Part shown: piece by piece, positions 6,302-7,871 of the stretch | How the letters are laid out: each line of letters starts with the position of its first letter | How positions within the stretch are numbered: the stretch's first letter is position 1 | DNA from: Acidobacteriota bacterium | GTDB taxonomy: Bacteria; Acidobacteriota; Holophagae; Thermotomaculales; Thermotomaculaceae | Assembly (NCBI GenBank): GCA_027067895.1 | Contig: JAMOUY010000253.1 | Location: forward strand, 1-7,871 | Direction of reading: 5' to 3' | Length of the DNA: 7,871 bases | Program-made: the position numbers and the translations under genes | Notes under the pieces: model-generated | The model's input: only the letters and a program-made list of their open reading frames with translations | Database searches by the model: none | Told to the model about the DNA's origin: nothing

Positions 6302-7045
6302 ATGCCTTTGCAAAAATTCAACTGCGACAAGTGTCAAAATAAAGGGTGGATTTTAGAACAAAATCAAAACGGGGAACCCAGAGTAAAGCCTTGTTCCTGC
6401 GAATTCGGAATAAGGATGATTCTGAAAAGAAAAGGAATTCCTGAAAAATTTATAGGATGTTCTTTTGACAATTTTCAGACGATTGTAAACGGCAGAGAAA
6501 TTATTCAGTTAAAAAAGGCGAAAACAAAATTGAGGGATTATGTTGAACTGTTTCCCGTAACCGGAAGAATTTTAAAGAGAAAAAACGGATTTTTGATTAT
6601 GGGCACCGTAGGTGCGGGCAAAACGCATTTGTGTGTTGCAGTTGCAAGAGGGCTTGTTGAAAAAGGCTATTATTCCATCAGGTTTGTTGATTACAAAGAA
6701 TTGCTTGACGATATAAAATCAACATTTTCAGGTTATAGCGAGTTCAGCGAAAGCGACATTCTTGACCCTGTTTTAAATGCCGGTCTTTTAATTATTGACG
6801 ATTTAGGCTCTGAAAGGAATACCGAGTGGACCGAGGATGTGTTTGCAAGAATAATCAATTACAGGTACAATAGAGGACTGCCTGTCATTGTAAGCACAAA
6901 CTACTTTGACAGGCCGGTAAAGGGCGCTATAAGCGACGAATTGTTTAGTGAGAAAGTCGGGGCGAGAGTTCGTTCAAGGCTTTATGAAATGTGTGAAGAG
7001 GTTGAATTGATTGTTGAAGATTACAGAAAGTTAAAAAATAAATGA
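6302..7045 (+). CDS. DnaC/DnaI-like AAA+ ATPase
   Basis: A 247-residue cytoplasmic P-loop ATPase of the DnaC/DnaI/IstB-like group. The N-terminus has a CxxC...CxC cluster (C8, C11, C31, C33), probably a zinc site as in DnaI-type helicase loaders. The AAA+ core shows Walker [10 protein letters not shown] (101-109), Walker [11 protein letters not shown] (162-171), sensor 1 VIVSTN (195-200) and the Arg-rich [11 protein letters not shown] (220-230) that supplies the arginine finger in this family. DnaC and DnaI load the replicative helicase DnaB/DnaC; no helicase or replication gene is visible here, so that role is inferred from family only. A transposon IstB is less likely, as no transposase lies nearby and the Cys cluster is not typical of IstB. 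The ATG is preceded by GAGG at 6287-6290, inside the preceding gene. Confidence 0.88.
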   Translation: MPLQKFNCDKCQNKGWILEQNQNGEPRVKPCSCEFGIRMILKRKGIPEKFIGCSFDNFQTIVNGREIIQLKKAKTKLRDYVELFPVTGRILKRKNGFLIMGTVGAGKTHLCVAVARGLVEKGYYSIRFVDYKELLDDIKSTFSGYSEFSESDILDPVLNAGLLIIDDLGSERNTEWTEDVFARIINYRYNRGLPVIVSTNYFDRPVKGAISDELFSEKVGARVRSRLYEMCEEVELIVEDYRKLKNK

Positions 7046-7055
7046 AGGAGATTTT

Positions 7056-7871
7056 ATGAGGTTTTCAAGGTATTTTCTTTACACGCTGAAAGAAAATCCG
7101 AAAGAGGCGGAAACTGTAAGCCACAGGCTTATGCTTAGAGCATGTATGATTAAAAAACTTGCGTCGGGAATTTACTCTTATCTTCCCTTGGGATATAGAG
7201 TGATAAAAAAGATTGAAAACATTATCAGGGAAGAGTTGGACAAAGAGGGATGTATTGAATTGCTTATGCCGGCTGTCCAGCCTGCCGAATTGTGGCAGGA
7301 AAGCGGAAGATGGAATTACTACGGGAAGGAATTGCTCAGGTTTAAAGACAGGAAAGGCGGCGATTTTTGTCTCGGTCCCACACACGAAGAAGTAATCACC
7401 GACATTGTTAGAAAAGAATTGCGCTCTTACAAGCAGTTGCCTTTAAACCTCTATCAAATACAGTCAAAATTTAGGGACGAAATAAGGCCCCGTTACGGAT
7501 TGATGAGGGGAAGGGAATTTATAATGAAAGACGCCTATTCCTTTGATGTAAACGACGAGGCTTGCGAAAAATCATACTGGCAGATGTATGACGCATACAC
7601 AAGGATTTTTAAAAGATGCGGCTTAAAATTCAGAGCGGTTGAGGCCGATTCCGGTGCGATAGGCGGAAATTACACCCACGAATTTCACGTGCTTGCCGAT
7701 ACGGGAGAGGATACAGTTTTAAGTTGCTCTGAATGCTCATATACCGCAAACATTGAAAAGGCAGAATGCCTGAAACCTGAAAAAATTGAAGACAATACAG
7801 AATTAAAGCCTCTTGAAAAGGTTGAAACCCCGGGCAAAAAAAGTGTTGAAGAAGTTGCGGAATTCTTGGGA
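7056..7871 (+). CDS. proS: Prolyl-tRNA synthetase, 3'-truncated
   Basis: Class II aminoacyl-tRNA synthetase that charges tRNA-Pro; cytoplasmic and essential. Only the first 272 codons lie in the window; the frame is open to the edge. Visible motifs: the N-terminal [20 protein letters not shown] typical of bacterial ProRS, GPTHEE (TxE loop, 107-112), and motif 2 [25 protein letters not shown] (139-163). ADSGAIGG is at 197-204. From about residue 223 the [14 protein letters not shown] stretch leads into the editing (INS) domain, indicating the bacterial, editing-competent type. AAGGAG at 7045-7050 overlaps the stop of the DnaC-like gene and sits 5 bases before the ATG. The gene is thus probably the fifth member of the operon, or may also have its own promoter further upstream. 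Confidence 0.97.
   Translation, partial: MRFSRYFLYTLKENPKEAETVSHRLMLRACMIKKLASGIYSYLPLGYRVIKKIENIIREELDKEGCIELLMPAVQPAELWQESGRWNYYGKELLRFKDRKGGDFCLGPTHEEVITDIVRKELRSYKQLPLNLYQIQSKFRDEIRPRYGLMRGREFIMKDAYSFDVNDEACEKSYWQMYDAYTRIFKRCGLKFRAVEADSGAIGGNYTHEFHVLADTGEDTVLSCSECSYTANIEKAECLKPEKIEDNTELKPLEKVETPGKKSVEEVAEFLG

Noticed and set aside
6302..7045. IstB of an IS21-type insertion sequence
   Set aside because: No transposase gene or terminal inverted repeats nearby, and the N-terminal CxxC/CxC cluster fits DnaI-type loaders better.
7065..7395. Open frames on both strands inside proS
   Set aside because: The proS frame explains this stretch with clear class II synthetase motifs.

Overview
The window looks like a chromosomal core region of an AT-rich, non-model bacterium. 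The housekeeping content is bacterial: purF, ade, a one-piece tmRNA, tRNA-Leu and a bacterial-type proS. Starts are mostly ATG behind good Shine-Dalgarno sites, and Arg is often AGA/AGG. A DUF4388 (PATAN) protein fits lineages such as Acidobacteriota or the former deltaproteobacteria, but this is a weak guess. No mobile element, CRISPR array or phage gene is visible.

Left part (1-3700): a 5'-truncated purF (+ strand, [4Fe-4S]-type amidophosphoribosyltransferase) runs convergently into ade (- strand, adenine deaminase). Upstream of ade on the same - strand lie the tmRNA gene ssrA and a tRNA-Leu(CAA) gene. All four are complete except purF, whose N-terminus with the catalytic cysteine lies outside the window.

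Middle (3692-3879): an AT-rich divergent intergenic region. It carries a likely promoter for tRNA-Leu on the - strand and one for the rightward operon on the + strand.

Right part (3880-7871): a tight + strand gene run with spacers of 39, 13, 3 and 10 bases. It encodes a DUF4388 protein, an unrecognised seven-helix membrane protein, an unrecognised all-helical charged protein and a DnaC/DnaI-like AAA+ ATPase with an N-terminal Cys cluster. It ends with prolyl-tRNA synthetase (proS, cut by the window edge). The first four genes are the least explained part of the window. A cytoplasmic PATAN-type adaptor, a membrane receptor-like protein, a coiled-coil-like protein and an ATPase could form a functional set, but only their order and spacing support this.

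Two start sites were set by ribosome-binding sites rather than by the longest reading frame: ATG at 3880 rather than GTG at 3838, and ATG at 4783 rather than TTG at 4753.
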